64,000 nt of DNA from Mesorhizobium sp. dw_380 (GCF_018588885.1 NZ_JAFFIW010000005.1:62001-126000); one strand, 5' to 3'. Counted from the stretch's first letter, positions 37,135 to 46,712 are shown. A program made the numbers and translations. Notes: generated by a model not told the origin, from the letters alone.

Positions 37135-37165
37135 CATAGGGCGCTTAGTTGACGACTAGCTGACG
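37135..37165 (-). promoter_or_regulatory. tts box upstream of the NopP-like gene
   Basis: On the minus strand CGTCAGCTAGTCGTCAACT with the tail AAGCGCCCTATG matches the tts box, 56 bases before the ATG. Confidence 0.75.
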
Positions 37166-37434
37166 AGGGCATTCCAACGGCTGCACCAATCAAATCCGTA
37201 CTGCCGGCCTCAAAACCTCGGACTGCGCCACGCACCGGCCAGCAGAGGCTGCAAGGTCATGCCCGGAGGACTTGCCGTAGTTGCTGGGTGGCAGATCCGA
37301 GGGGAGTGATTGCCCCAGGCCCGCGGTTGCGCGGTTGGCCTGACAGAGACACTGGGGCACGGATGGCCAGCCGACATTTGCCACTAGCATGGAGCCAGGT
37401 CAGTTTTGAACTGGCAGTCGTGGACTTCCAATGA

Positions 37435-38472
37435 CTAGGCCAAGCCTGCGGCAAAGAATGCTTTCGCGACAGGCTGGAAATATTGCATAGGAACCGCGTG
37501 GCCGAGTTTTGTAGTGCCTATCAGCTGACGCGCTAAGACATGGTCATGGACGATCGTCAGGCGTAGTGCCCGCGCCTCGCTCAACACATGTGAAACGCGC
37601 TCACCTTCGGCACGGCAAACTAAGAACGGCACCCCGGTTTCACCGCGAACGTAACGCAGACCGATCAGGACCGCCCTTCCTGTTAAGACCAGCGTGGCGC
37701 GATGCACGCCAAGCGCAGGCTCGTCGGCCGCCTCCTCGCGGATGCGACGCTGTTCACCTTTCAACTCTGGCGCTCCTTGCTGATCCTTCGACTCGCGCGT
37801 CACTTCGGTATTGGTCATGCGCATTTCGCGCAGATACAACGCGCGCTGGAGCAGGAGATCGATCAGTCCGCCGACCAGCAGTGCGCCGGCGCCAATTCCC
37901 ATCAGCAATTTTGTCTCCATAAAGATGAGGCCAACACAGCCCATGCCGCAGATCGGCAGAGGGACCATTGTCTTCCACATCCCGAGAAGGACAATGGAAA
38001 AGGTTGCGCTGAGAACCAATACCTTGAACATGGTCTTGCAGACTTCGACCATGGAACGAGCAGACCCCAAGCGCTTCAGCCCTTCAAAGGGGTCAATTTT
38101 CTTAAAGCTGAGCTTCATCGGCTCCAGAGAGAAGACAAATCCACCATTGGCTAGCAGGCTGGCCAAAATCACCGCGGCGACGAGGGTTCCAAGCAGCGGG
38201 CCAACAGCCGCGACGGTGAGTTGGACGAGCACAACCAATGCCTGCGGCACCGCGGTATCGAAAGGTAGGCTCTGCAACTTGGTGGCTAATAGGAGCGCTT
38301 CCCGGCATTTGTCCTCGATCACGCTGCCTCTTAGCCAAAGGTAGCCGAGCCCAGCGCAAGTCCCGACCGCGCGGACGAAATCGGAGCTACGTGGCAGCTG
38401 TCCTTTTTTGCGCGCTTCACTTAACTTCTTCGGGCTGGCGGCGTGTGTCTTCTCTTCACTTGTGTCGCTCAT
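37435..38472 (-). CDS. rhcU: T3SS switch protein RhcU (SctU/FlhB family) without NPTH motif
   Basis: The 345-residue export-apparatus protein has four membrane segments (about 25-210) and a cytoplasmic C-terminal domain. The N-terminus ([24 protein letters not shown]) is the standard FlhB/SctU start. Normally the cytoplasmic domain autocleaves at N-P-T-H. Here the aligned stretch is [24 protein letters not shown], with no NPTH, so autocleavage as in YscU is not expected. The start ATG 38472 overlaps the rhcT stop (ATGA). It is the last gene of the nopB-rhcU operon. Confidence 0.9.
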   Translation of the reverse strand: MSDTSEEKTHAASPKKLSEARKKGQLPRSSDFVRAVGTCAGLGYLWLRGSVIEDKCREALLLATKLQSLPFDTAVPQALVVLVQLTVAAVGPLLGTLVAAVILASLLANGGFVFSLEPMKLSFKKIDPFEGLKRLGSARSMVEVCKTMFKVLVLSATFSIVLLGMWKTMVPLPICGMGCVGLIFMETKLLMGIGAGALLVGGLIDLLLQRALYLREMRMTNTEVTRESKDQQGAPELKGEQRRIREEAADEPALGVHRATLVLTGRAVLIGLRYVRGETGVPFLVCRAEGERVSHVLSEARALRLTIVHDHVLARQLIGTTKLGHAVPMQYFQPVAKAFFAAGLA

Positions 38473-39287
38473 GGCAGCAATTTGTCGAACCACTCCAGCA
38501 CGCCGTTGGCACGTGTGACCTCCAGTTTCATGCTCTCCACCAGATAGGCAGCGTAGGTGACCATGAGAACTGGAAAGACAATGTTCTTGATTGCCGGAGA
38601 CAGTTGGCTCGCCTTAAATTGCGGGGCAAAGCGACGCAGCAGCATCATCGATATATCAATCAGTATCAGGAAGAACACGACAGGCCCCGATACCAATAAT
38701 GCCGTGCGCATTATGCTGTCGAGAAGCCCCAACAACTCCATTGCTCCTGGCCCGCTCAGTGTCGGGTGAAACTGATACACCGGCCAGATCAAGTAGCTGC
38801 GGTACAGGACACTGATCAAAGTTTCCAGGCCTCCTGATCCGACGAATATGGCAATCGCAGTGATCCCCAGAAAAACGCCCATCGCGGAAGCCTGACTGTT
38901 CGTCGCGGGATCGGCCGAAGCGGTCGGGCTGCTGATGCCGCGTTGGTTGTCGATAAGCTCCCCGGCAGCCTGAAGGCCCCAAAGCGGAATGCCAAGAAAA
39001 GTGCCAAGGAGTACACCGACAAAAACTTCCTTGAATCCGAGCAGGGTTAGCTGGATCAGGCGTGTATCAGGATCCAGCGCCGGCAATCCGCCACTGACAT
39101 GTGCCAGGCATGGTAGTGCGAAGCCAACAGCCAAACAGCCCCGGATCAGCCCACTGATCTGCGAGCGTGTGAATACGGGAAAGATCAGCATGATGCCCAT
39201 CGCGCGGGCTGCCCCAAGACCTGCCGCAACGACGAGTTCGAGAGCCGTCTGGATCAGAATTTGAATATCGGCCGATGGCGCGTCCAT
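38469..39287 (-). CDS. rhcT: T3SS export-apparatus protein RhcT (SctT)
   Basis: The 272-residue membrane protein has about six hydrophobic segments and is homologous to FliR/YscT. Conserved pieces include [23 protein letters not shown] near the start and [18 protein letters not shown] in the loop. It forms part of the core export complex with RhcR and RhcS. The gene starts 8 bases after rhcS and overlaps rhcU by 4 bases. Confidence 0.92.
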   Translation of the reverse strand: MDAPSADIQILIQTALELVVAAGLGAARAMGIMLIFPVFTRSQISGLIRGCLAVGFALPCLAHVSGGLPALDPDTRLIQLTLLGFKEVFVGVLLGTFLGIPLWGLQAAGELIDNQRGISSPTASADPATNSQASAMGVFLGITAIAIFVGSGGLETLISVLYRSYLIWPVYQFHPTLSGPGAMELLGLLDSIMRTALLVSGPVVFFLILIDISMMLLRRFAPQFKASQLSPAIKNIVFPVLMVTYAAYLVESMKLEVTRANGVLEWFDKLLP

Positions 39288-39295
39288 GGGGCGGA

Positions 39296-39544
39296 CTAGT
39301 AGCTAAGTGTCATTGCGGGAAACTCGGTGAAGATCTGATCGGCTAGCTCTATGAGCGGGGCGCTTAGCACAGGAGCAAACAGCCCAATCACCGCGACAAC
39401 GACCAGAAGCTTCACGGTGAGCGGCAAGCTTTCATCCTGGATCTGCGTCGCCGCCTGGAGGATGCCGATGACGAGGCCGACAACCACTGATGCAATGAGC
39501 GGCGGTAGAATCCAGATCATGAAAACCACCAGTGATTGGCTCAT
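39296..39544 (-). CDS. rhcS: T3SS export-apparatus protein RhcS (SctS)
   Basis: The FliQ/YscS-type protein has two membrane segments ([20 protein letters not shown] and [17 protein letters not shown]) separated by the conserved [19 protein letters not shown]. The first ATG (39544) gives 82 residues. The family usually has about 88-91 and begins with E-x-x-I-x-L-x-x-Q. That sequence ([10 protein letters not shown]) is encoded upstream in frame but without ATG, GTG or TTG at the right distance. GGGAGG at 39583-39578 is placed 6 bases before an ATC codon at 39571. Confidence 0.9.
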   Translation of the reverse strand: MSQSLVVFMIWILPPLIASVVVGLVIGILQAATQIQDESLPLTVKLLVVVAVIGLFAPVLSAPLIELADQIFTEFPAMTLSY

Positions 39545-39573
39545 AAGAGTAATGATGCTGGATTCAGTGATGA

Positions 39574-40239
39574 TCAGCCTCCCGGTAACGTATAACTCAG
39601 CACAAGCCCATGCATCAATTTTGACCAACCATCAATGGCAACAAACAAGAAGATCTTGAACGGGACAGATATAACAGTTGGTGAGACCATCGACATGCCC
39701 ATCGCCATCAAGATAGTTGTCACTATCAGATCTATAACAATAAAAGGCAGATAAAGTAGAAATCCTATCTCAAATCCACGCTTCAATTCCGATAGCAAGA
39801 AAGATGGTACAAGTATTGCAAAGTCATCAGGCGTGGCTGCAGCGTGCATTTCCTCTGGCCAGACCTTTTCTGTCGAAGATAGGAAAAATCGCCGCTGCTC
39901 TTCATTTGTGAATTTCTTGAGATGCTCGCGCAAGGGCTCACTTCCGGCTTTAGCGGCGCTTACCCAGTCGTCGAATGTCTGATAGTGGAGCTTGGGATCC
40001 GACATGCGGTCATAGGTCTGCTCAGCAACGGGCGCACTAACGAACATAGTGAGGATCATCGCCGCGGCGTACAGCACCACATTGGGTGGTATGGTCTGGG
40101 TCCCGAGCGCATTGCGGACGAGGAAAAGAACAATTGATACCTTTACAAAGGCCGTTGTCGTGGCAACTGCTAAAACCAGCAGACCGAGTCCGGCGGTAAC
40201 CGCAAGAAGCGCCAGGATTGTCGGCTGAGCTTCACTCAT
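39574..40239 (-). CDS. rhcR: T3SS export-apparatus protein RhcR (SctR)
   Basis: The 221-residue FliP/YscR-type membrane protein has four membrane segments. It shows the family signatures FVKVSIVLFLVRNALGTQTIPPN and SFLLSELKRGFEIGFLLYLPFIVIDLI (read in parts), and ends near VSVPFKIFLFVAIDGW. ATG 40239 (MSEAQPTIL) overlaps the end of rhcQ by 8 bases. The longer frame to 40320 lies wholly inside rhcQ and was rejected. Confidence 0.94.
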   Translation of the reverse strand: MSEAQPTILALLAVTAGLGLLVLAVATTTAFVKVSIVLFLVRNALGTQTIPPNVVLYAAAMILTMFVSAPVAEQTYDRMSDPKLHYQTFDDWVSAAKAGSEPLREHLKKFTNEEQRRFFLSSTEKVWPEEMHAAATPDDFAILVPSFLLSELKRGFEIGFLLYLPFIVIDLIVTTILMAMGMSMVSPTVISVPFKIFLFVAIDGWSKLMHGLVLSYTLPGG

Positions 40240-41296
40240 TGCATGCAAACCCGCCACGCAGCCTGATGCCCAGCTCTTCTCCGATGCGGACAATGTCGCC
40301 ACGCCCGATACGCTGACCATTGGCCACTATGTCGACCGGGCCGTCGATCGGCCATCCAAGTTCAAAAATATGCCCTTCGCCGGCACTTCTTAATTCCCCA
40401 AGAGAAATAGGCCAGCGGCCGCATTCAAAGACAAGCACGATCTCGACATCGTCGAGATCCTTAGTAAGCTCCAGTTGCGATCCGGGTTGTGTCATATGCG
40501 CACTCTCCAAAGGACACGGTCGCGGGCGGAAAGGCCCCCGCAAGATTAATTCATCGCCGTCAAGATCCGCCTCGGCGCACAACTGGCCGACAGCTAGGGT
40601 GATCTGGCCGCGGCCGAACGGCGCAATATCGGGCAACAATGCATCACCGACACATGCGCTTCGAAGAAGCGCCGCAGGAAGGCGAAGCGTGCCGACCTCT
40701 CCTGCAACAATGAGCGGGAGCTCTGGAGGCAGCCCGCCCAGCTGCCGCGGCAACTGGGCAAGCAGTTCGCCTAGCGCGCGAAACGCAGGCGGTACTAAGC
40801 CGTCAAGTGGCGTGAACAGGAATAGACGGCCCTTGCCCTTGACCGCGCCGAAAATGATGTCGAGTTCAAGATGAGGAGCCAGCATCGTGGCTTCGCATAC
40901 CCGCACGAGTTGCACGTTCAGACGCGTCGTCTCCTCCAGTCGAGTGACAAGCGGCTCCAGAGCGAGTTCGAGAATTAGCGAAGCAGTTGGCTCGGAAGGG
41001 AAGGCCAAGCCGTTCTGCACTGTCGTGATGAACTCCTCTACGAGCGGGCGCGACAGTGACAAGATGACCGTTTCGGCTCCCACTCTCCAGACGCAGTCAA
41101 GCATCGGAATGGCAGCAGGTTCCTGCTGCCAGACAAGCCCTGCCGTTCGCACCGATAGCGGCACCTCGTTGATCCGGCTTTGAAACGGCGTGCGCGGCGC
41201 TGCTGTATCATTGAGCCACGAGACAACCGTGTGGGACAGTTTCAGAACTGGTTCGAACATGGCGGGTGTGACCGCAGCGCCTATCAAAGACTGCAC
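40232..41296 (-). CDS. rhcQ: T3SS C-ring/sorting-platform protein RhcQ (SctQ)
   Basis: The 354-residue soluble protein has a SpoA (SPOA) domain at the C-terminus (DVEIVLVFECGRWPISLGEL, then FELGWPIDGPVDIVANGQRIGRGDIVRIGEELGIRL), as in FliM/FliN and YscQ. It forms cytoplasmic pods that receive RhcN-NolV complexes. The longest frame starts at GTG 41296, 53 bases after the sctO stop. The end overlaps rhcR. Confidence 0.88.
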   Translation of the reverse strand: MQSLIGAAVTPAMFEPVLKLSHTVVSWLNDTAAPRTPFQSRINEVPLSVRTAGLVWQQEPAAIPMLDCVWRVGAETVILSLSRPLVEEFITTVQNGLAFPSEPTASLILELALEPLVTRLEETTRLNVQLVRVCEATMLAPHLELDIIFGAVKGKGRLFLFTPLDGLVPPAFRALGELLAQLPRQLGGLPPELPLIVAGEVGTLRLPAALLRSACVGDALLPDIAPFGRGQITLAVGQLCAEADLDGDELILRGPFRPRPCPLESAHMTQPGSQLELTKDLDDVEIVLVFECGRWPISLGELRSAGEGHIFELGWPIDGPVDIVANGQRIGRGDIVRIGEELGIRLRGGFACNE

Positions 41297-41349
41297 GGTC
41301 GTGTCATTCGGACGACCTCTTGCGACCGTCGGATCCGGTTGCGCGGCAT

Positions 41350-41862
41350 TTAGGCAAGCGACCCCCTCGCATATTTCAGCAGTATCTCATCGTCGGCCTC
41401 GATCTCGGCTGCGGCCTCCGAATGAGTCTCGACGGCGCGCCGCACGTCGTCCTCGATTTGTTGCCATTTGTCCCTTGCCGCCGAACATATGACCCATAGC
41501 TCCCTCGTCCTGGACGCCGCCATCTCAGCCTCCTCTTGAGCGATTTGGGTATCATCAAGCATCTGCCGTCTGGAATTGATCTCAGCGGCAAGCTGTTCAG
41601 TGTGAAGGCGGTGACGGTCGAGCGCTGCGCTAGACAAGTTGTCGAGTGACATCAGATGCTGATAGAGCGCTGCTTCTTTTCTTGAACAATGTTGCTGTAT
41701 CATTGCAAGCTCCCTAGAGGCATTTTGTACGGCTGAGGCGGCCACATCGCGCTGGGCTTCCTTCTTGGACAGCTCGCCAAGGGCACGACGCTCTTGCATT
41801 TCCTTCAGAAGCCGTAACCTCGAAGACTGAATCCAGTTTACGCGGTCAGACGCGACATCCAT
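41350..41862 (-). CDS. T3SS ATPase stalk protein SctO (y4yJ/RhcZ-like)
   Basis: The 170-residue, highly charged, almost wholly helical protein is predicted to form a long coiled coil (RRALGELSKKEAQRDVAASA, EQLAAEINSRRQMLDDTQ). Its position immediately after the ATPase gene and its FliJ/YscO-like character identify it as the central stalk linking the RhcN hexamer to RhcV. It overlaps the rhcN end by 25 bases. Sequence conservation in this family is low, so the call depends on context. Confidence 0.75.
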   Translation of the reverse strand: MDVASDRVNWIQSSRLRLLKEMQERRALGELSKKEAQRDVAASAVQNASRELAMIQQHCSRKEAALYQHLMSLDNLSSAALDRHRLHTEQLAAEINSRRQMLDDTQIAQEEAEMAASRTRELWVICSAARDKWQQIEDDVRRAVETHSEAAAEIEADDEILLKYARGSLA

Positions 41863-43196
41863 GCGACCGTCTCCTCGAAATCTGACGCGTCATCTTCGCT
41901 CTGGCGCAGAAACTCCCTCAGTTCGTCGATTGACGCGACAGCCCGGTCAGTCAGGGGATCTCCACCTGGCTTGTATTCGCCAACATTGATCAAGAACTCG
42001 GTCTCGGCATAGCGCGACAGGAGCTCGCGGAAAATGGATGCTGCCTTGCGATGTGTCCCCGAAACGACTGCATCCATGACGCGGCTGCGACTCTGCAGCA
42101 CATCAATAGCGGGGAAATGCGATCGCGCCGCAATAGCGCGTGAGAGGATGACATGGCCATCGAGAATACCACGCGATTCCTCGGCGATTGGATCACCCGT
42201 GCCATCACCCTCTACAAGCACCGTATAGAAGGCCGTGATTGAGCCCCGCTCACCCATGCCGGCGCGCTCGAGCAGGCCTGGCAGCATGCCAAAAACGGAA
42301 GGAGGAAAGCCCCGTCGCGTCGGCGGCTCACCCGCAGCAAGGCCTATTTCGCGCATAGCGCGGCAGAAGCGCGTCAGCGAATCCAGCATGAGAGCAACGC
42401 GTAGGCCTTGATCTCGGAAATATTCCGCGAGCGCAGTCGCCATTGGAGCGCATTGCGCACGCTCTACCGCCGAGCGGTCGGATGTTTCAACCACGACGAC
42501 TGTACGGAGAAGGCCCTCTTCACCAAGATTCCTTTCGATGAATTCACGAACTTCCCGTCCACGTTCGCCTATGAGCGCCACTATGACGACGTCAGCGGCG
42601 GCACCCTTTACGATCTGTGACAACAGCGTCGACTTGCCACCACCTGGCTCGCCATAAATCCCGATCCGCTGGCCCTCGCCGCACGTCAGCAGACCATCGA
42701 GGACACGGACCCCAAGCGGGAATGGCCGCTCAATCATGCGCCTCGTCATCGGATTGGGGGCTCTGCCATGCAGGGGCCGAGTTTCGACGGTCTTGATTTC
42801 GCCTTTGCCGTCCAATGGGCGGCAACGACTGTCGATCACGCGACCGAGCAAATCGCCGCCGACGGGCACCTCACGCATTCGGCCAGTGGCCACGACCTCT
42901 GCGCGGCTGGATAGGCCCACCAAGTCCCCGATCGGTGTCAGCAATACACCATCACCCGACAGGCCGATCACCTCGGCCTCGAGCGACAGCCCGGTTCGCG
43001 GGTCCTCTAGGAGGCAAAGTTCCCCAATACGAGTGTCTGGCAAGACGGCATGAACCAGTGTGCCGATAGCCCGCGTGATCCGACCGCGCACCGCACGCGT
43101 GTCAATTCGCTTGGCCGCAGCCCTCAAAGACGAGATTGCTGGAACGAGAGCTCGAGTGTCGGCGTCAGCGTTATGTTCTGGGACGGGCTTTCTCAT
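41838..43196 (-). CDS. rhcN: T3SS ATPase RhcN (SctN)
   Basis: The 452-residue F1-beta/FliI-type ATPase removes chaperones and unfolds substrates at the export gate. Walker A is in IGIYGEPGGGKSTLLSQI at about residue 170. Walker B (VALMLDSLTRFCRAMREI) and the conserved GEPPTRRGFPPSVF follow. The length is normal. The start overlaps the nolV stop by 4 bases (ATGA). Confidence 0.96.
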   Translation of the reverse strand: MRKPVPEHNADADTRALVPAISSLRAAAKRIDTRAVRGRITRAIGTLVHAVLPDTRIGELCLLEDPRTGLSLEAEVIGLSGDGVLLTPIGDLVGLSSRAEVVATGRMREVPVGGDLLGRVIDSRCRPLDGKGEIKTVETRPLHGRAPNPMTRRMIERPFPLGVRVLDGLLTCGEGQRIGIYGEPGGGKSTLLSQIVKGAAADVVIVALIGERGREVREFIERNLGEEGLLRTVVVVETSDRSAVERAQCAPMATALAEYFRDQGLRVALMLDSLTRFCRAMREIGLAAGEPPTRRGFPPSVFGMLPGLLERAGMGERGSITAFYTVLVEGDGTGDPIAEESRGILDGHVILSRAIAARSHFPAIDVLQSRSRVMDAVVSGTHRKAASIFRELLSRYAETEFLINVGEYKPGGDPLTDRAVASIDELREFLRQSEDDASDFEETVAWMSRLTA

Positions 43197-43816
43197 AGCT
43201 CGCCTTTCTCACAGAGCGTCCCGAAACCAAGGCGCAGCGCGCGCATCTGGGCGTCAAGTCCAAGGTCAACATTGCCGTACTCGCTCCACAGCACGCAGCG
43301 TTGCGGCGACAATGTCGGGTCGGGCTCGATCCGCACCCTTGGTCGACCATCCTGGCCGTCGCATCGAGCAAACTCTCGTGCAAGCATGTCGACTTGCATG
43401 GGAGAAACATGAAGGCAAACGTCGGCGCCGCTGTATTGACACTCTATGGCGTGACGAACAGCCCTCACCAATAGCTCGCCCGGATCGAAAGCGCCGATAA
43501 GATCGCTCAATATTTCCATCACGAGCTGCGGCAATTCCTGCTCCAGAGCCGCCTTTCGTCGCGCGATTTCGGAGATTGTCTCCGCAATCAACCCTGCCAT
43601 CTCCTCGGTGCCTGCATTCGAGCCCTCCATGTGGCCGCGCGCCCACGCCCGCTGGTAAACCGCGCGTGCCCAGTTTCGAACGCGCTGCCGATGCCGTTCT
43701 GCCGCGGCAAGGGCTTGCGCGGCGCTGTGCCAGGTTTCGAGCTCGCTCGCGGGTATCAGTGGTCCGACTGGACGCATCTGCGGCGCTATTGGCCCCTCGG
43801 AAACTTCGACTGTCAT
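43193..43816 (-). CDS. nolV: T3SS stator protein NolV (SctL)
   Basis: The 207-residue soluble FliH/YscL-type protein has an N-terminal Ala/Arg-rich coiled segment (AAQALAAAERHRQRVRNWARAVYQ) and a C-terminal domain with VRIEPDPTLSPQRCVLWSEYG, the conserved part of the family. It binds the ATPase and connects it to RhcQ. It overlaps nolU and rhcN by 4 bases each, so the three are translationally coupled. Confidence 0.87.
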   Translation of the reverse strand: MTVEVSEGPIAPQMRPVGPLIPASELETWHSAAQALAAAERHRQRVRNWARAVYQRAWARGHMEGSNAGTEEMAGLIAETISEIARRKAALEQELPQLVMEILSDLIGAFDPGELLVRAVRHAIECQYSGADVCLHVSPMQVDMLAREFARCDGQDGRPRVRIEPDPTLSPQRCVLWSEYGNVDLGLDAQMRALRLGFGTLCEKGEL

Positions 43817-44430
43817 TTCACCGGGGTCTCTGTCTCAAAATGAGCTACTACAAGTGAAAGCAATTGGCCGGCGTCGGTCCAATGCTCAGGTGCTGGAGTC
43901 TCCGCGGCAGTCCCCTCGGGCAATCGAAGAAGCACGCGGTTACGCTCGGTAGCTGAACTGTCCTGGAGCCAAGCCCCAAGACATGCGTGTCCATCGTATT
44001 CGATTTGCTGAGCGAGTTTTTCTGGGTCCGAGATCAGTCTTTTGTCAACAGCATGCAGCAGGTGTCGGATTCCGAATGCGTGTGCCTCCACGCCGATGCG
44101 TTTAACAAGGATGGCAAGCTCAGGCTGAGAGACAAACGCGACCAGCGAACGGGCATGCCAGATACTACCAGCAAGAAGGGCCGCTCGATATGGATCATGC
44201 CCGCGTAGAAGGTCCGGCCTGCAGCCGATGTGGTTCAGATCCACGTCATCGTTGCCCAGCAATTCTGCCAGCCTTGGATGCAGTCTGGAACACTTCTGCA
44301 ACTTCACTAACGTTTCGGCCGATAACGCTGGATCAAGACGCGCCGCAAGACGGGTTGGATGGGCCGAAGCCGCAAGCTCGCTCGCGCCCGGAAAGTGCGG
44401 ACCATCAGGTCGGGCGGTCTGTATAGGCAT
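43813..44430 (-). CDS. nolU: T3SS sorting-platform protein NolU (SctK-like)
   Basis: The 205-residue soluble protein begins MPIQTARPDGPHFPG. Conserved-looking stretches are LHPRLAELLG and GIRHLLHAVDKRLISDPEKLAQQIEYDGHACLGAWL (read in parts). Position between rhcJ and nolV identifies it as NolU, related to YscK/SctK. Starts further upstream (44499, 44556) would lie inside rhcJ; 44430 gives the usual length. Confidence 0.82.
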   Translation of the reverse strand: MPIQTARPDGPHFPGASELAASAHPTRLAARLDPALSAETLVKLQKCSRLHPRLAELLGNDDVDLNHIGCRPDLLRGHDPYRAALLAGSIWHARSLVAFVSQPELAILVKRIGVEAHAFGIRHLLHAVDKRLISDPEKLAQQIEYDGHACLGAWLQDSSATERNRVLLRLPEGTAAETPAPEHWTDAGQLLSLVVAHFETETPVK

Positions 44431-44443
44431 TGGCAATGAGATG

Positions 44444-45280
44444 TCACCCACGTCCAATTGCAGGCATTCTTTTGCGAATGGCCTCGACAGCAGAAGCATC
44501 CCGGCGCCCCTCGACCTTGGAAACGCCGGTTGATTGCTTGCGCCGACGCGTAACAACGCCGATCAAGAGATAACAGGCCACGCCGAATACGGCTGCGGCA
44601 AAACCTGTTACGGTCGCCAGAAGTGGCGCAGGAAGAGGTAGTGATGCTTGTGGCAAAACAGCAGTCGGATCGGGCCGTTGCTCGTGTGCGGACCGTTCTA
44701 CCGGCACCAAAACCACTTCCACCTTATCGTAGGACAGGCCTTCGATGCTGTCGGCTACAAGCATCTTTATCTTTGGCAGCAGAGCCGCGACATTTGTTTT
44801 TGCGTCGTGCCTGATAAACACCGAGGCCGAGGATGGCGTGGCACCGGCTCGCACAAGGTCGTTATGCGGCAGCACGACGTGAACACGTACAGAAAAAACG
44901 CCATCGATATCGCTGATCGTCCGCGACAACTCTTCGCTCAGGGCATACACGTAACGGGCACGCTCTTCGGTCGGCGAGGCAATCAGGCCTGATCCTTGGA
45001 ATATCTCACCGAGGTTCTTGAAGGATTGGCGCGGCAGCCCCTTGGCGTTCAGAAGGTTGATTGAGAAGGCGAGCAGCTTTTCGTCAACCTGGATCGTGCT
45101 GGTTCCATCCTTGGCGACCACCCGGATCGCGGCGACCCCGTTGTCTTCAAGAAGTGCGAGCATTTCATTTGCCTCACGCTCTTGCAATTGCGTGTAGAGG
45201 TCGGCTTTGCAAGCAGTGAGGGCGACGAGAACTGGCAGCATGACAAGTCTAACCGACCGCCACCCTGACAGGCCACGCAT
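44444..45280 (-). CDS. rhcJ: T3SS inner-ring lipoprotein RhcJ (SctJ, NolT)
   Basis: The 278-residue YscJ/FliF-type lipoprotein has signal peptide VMLPVLVALTAC with lipobox LTAC. The ring-building motifs follow (LLEDNGVAAIRV, GLPRQSFKNLGEIFQGSGLIASPTEERARY in parts, then VRVHVVLPHND). A C-terminal membrane segment (LLATVTGFAAAVFGVACYLLIG) and a basic tail complete it. ATG 45280 was preferred over 45307 because it gives a compact signal peptide. Confidence 0.93.
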   Translation of the reverse strand: MRGLSGWRSVRLVMLPVLVALTACKADLYTQLQEREANEMLALLEDNGVAAIRVVAKDGTSTIQVDEKLLAFSINLLNAKGLPRQSFKNLGEIFQGSGLIASPTEERARYVYALSEELSRTISDIDGVFSVRVHVVLPHNDLVRAGATPSSASVFIRHDAKTNVAALLPKIKMLVADSIEGLSYDKVEVVLVPVERSAHEQRPDPTAVLPQASLPLPAPLLATVTGFAAAVFGVACYLLIGVVTRRRKQSTGVSKVEGRRDASAVEAIRKRMPAIGRG

Positions 45281-45316
45281 GATTTCGCCCTCGGCCAAGC
45301 CAATCATGCGCGCGGT

Positions 45317-45826
45317 TCAGCCTTCCTTCAAAAGTTTATTCACGGATGATGTGACGCCGCTGACGCCTTTGGAGATAAGCGCCACCTGGGTGACGCCGTT
45401 GTAAACATCCCGAAGACCAGCCATCATCGTTTCGAAGTCTTGCCCTTGTTGGGGAATGCCCGAGATTCCGGTTCCCGCCTCACCTGGAACGGGAAGCTTC
45501 TGCGCCGGTCCCGGTAGAGCGCCCTTCGAAAGGGCTATGTCATGGTCGAGCGCGGGGAAGGAAACAGTGTTGTGTGGATATAGGGAGGAAATCGTCTGCA
45601 ACACGCGATCGCCCATGCCGCTCGTCGGCGCAGCCGCGCGCTGAACATCCATCGCCGCAGCAACTGGCGCCGCACTCGCTGGCCCCGCGGCGGCATCGTT
45701 TTTCAGCGAGTCGGCTGCATGCCCTAAGGCGCGCTCAAACTGGGCCTGCTCGACAATCGACGGTGATCCGACCCTGGGGAGGCCAGCCGTTAGAGTGGCA
45801 GAGATCGACGTGACAGGCATCATCAT
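45317..45826 (-). CDS. nopB: NopB, secreted T3SS protein (NolB)
   Basis: The 169-residue protein begins MMMPVTSISATLTAG and ends FETMMAGLRDVYNGVTQVALISKGVSGVTSSVNKLLKEG (read in parts), which resembles inner-rod SctI proteins. NopB of NGR234 is secreted and associated with pili. It heads the operon nopB-rhcJ-nolU-nolV-rhcN-sctO-rhcQRSTU. Three adjacent ATGs (45826, 45823, 45820) are possible starts. A tts box lies about 75 bases upstream. Confidence 0.82.
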   Translation of the reverse strand: MMMPVTSISATLTAGLPRVGSPSIVEQAQFERALGHAADSLKNDAAAGPASAAPVAAAMDVQRAAAPTSGMGDRVLQTISSLYPHNTVSFPALDHDIALSKGALPGPAQKLPVPGEAGTGISGIPQQGQDFETMMAGLRDVYNGVTQVALISKGVSGVTSSVNKLLKEG

Positions 45827-45897
45827 GTAAGGACTCGGTTGCTCTCTCTGACCGGGCGAGCCCCGCCCATTCATCACCCGGTGTCGGCGCAACACTC

Positions 45898-45927
45898 CTA
45901 GGGGGGCAAGCTGACAACAAGCTGACT
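45898..45927 (-). promoter_or_regulatory. tts box for the nopB-rhcU operon
   Basis: On the minus strand GTCAGCTTGTTGTCAGCTT with the tail GCCCCCCTAG matches the tts box. It lies between the divergent nopB and rhcC1 and could serve both, but its orientation favours nopB. Confidence 0.8.
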
Positions 45928-46013
45928 AACGGCGGCGTCATTTCGACAATCTAAAATCTCTTCGGCAATTTAGTCACTTGTGATGATTTCAGCGTTTGGT
46001 TTATCAGTGCGAC

Positions 46014-46712
46014 ATGCCGAGAACGCTTATCCAACCCGTCACCCTGCATGTTTTGAGACTTCTTTGTGCCGGGTTTTTTCTGTCCACCGGGATTCACCCG
46101 GCGCATGCAGTCCCGCTGTCCCTTCCGGCGACACCCTATAGATACACGGTTCTGGATCAGGAGCTCGCTGCAGCGTTGCAGGAATTCGGCAACAACCTGA
46201 ATATCAGGGTCAACATCAGTCCTGCGGTGAAGGGGCGAATTCGCGGACGTATGCCTGATTTGCCACCGCGCGCGTTCCTCGACCGCTTGACGAACCTTTA
46301 CGGTCTACAATGGTACTATGACGGCCTTGTGCTCTATGTGTCTGCTGCACAAGAATCGCAAACTCGAATGCTTTTGATGACGTCGATTCGCTTCGATGCG
46401 TTCAAGGGGGCTCTCGACAAGCTTGATATCTCCGACGAGCGCTATGTGGTCAAACCCGTGCCAGGCAATGGCCTCGTCTTCGTTTCCGGTCCACCGCGCT
46501 TCGTCGCACTCGTGGAGCAGACCTTTAACGGCTTGGTGGCGCAGGCGCAGGCGCAGACTCACATAGCGGCAACGCCAAAGGAATCAGTGCTGATCTTGTT
46601 TCGCGGCTCCTCCACTACGGTCGTTCGCGACGGACGACCGGATGCTTCTTATTCTTCTGACATCCCACAACAGGATAGCGTTGGCGGGAAGCCTGAGCTG
46701 GGCAAGAAATGA
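46014..46712 (+). CDS. rhcC1: RhcC1 (NolW), N-terminal part of a split T3SS secretin
   Basis: The 232-residue exported protein has a signal peptide (LHVLRLLCAGFFLSTGIHPAHA) and the N0/N1-type periplasmic domains of SctC (YTVLDQELAAALQEFGNNLNI, GRMPDLPPRAFLDRLTNLYGLQWYYDG, KPVPGNGLVFVSGPPRFVALVE; read in parts). It stops before the secretin pore domain, which is encoded separately as rhcC2 at 57579. This split is characteristic of rhizobial T3SS. ATG 46014 was preferred to TTG 45996. Confidence 0.9.
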   Translation: MPRTLIQPVTLHVLRLLCAGFFLSTGIHPAHAVPLSLPATPYRYTVLDQELAAALQEFGNNLNIRVNISPAVKGRIRGRMPDLPPRAFLDRLTNLYGLQWYYDGLVLYVSAAQESQTRMLLMTSIRFDAFKGALDKLDISDERYVVKPVPGNGLVFVSGPPRFVALVEQTFNGLVAQAQAQTHIAATPKESVLILFRGSSTTVVRDGRPDASYSSDIPQQDSVGGKPELGKK

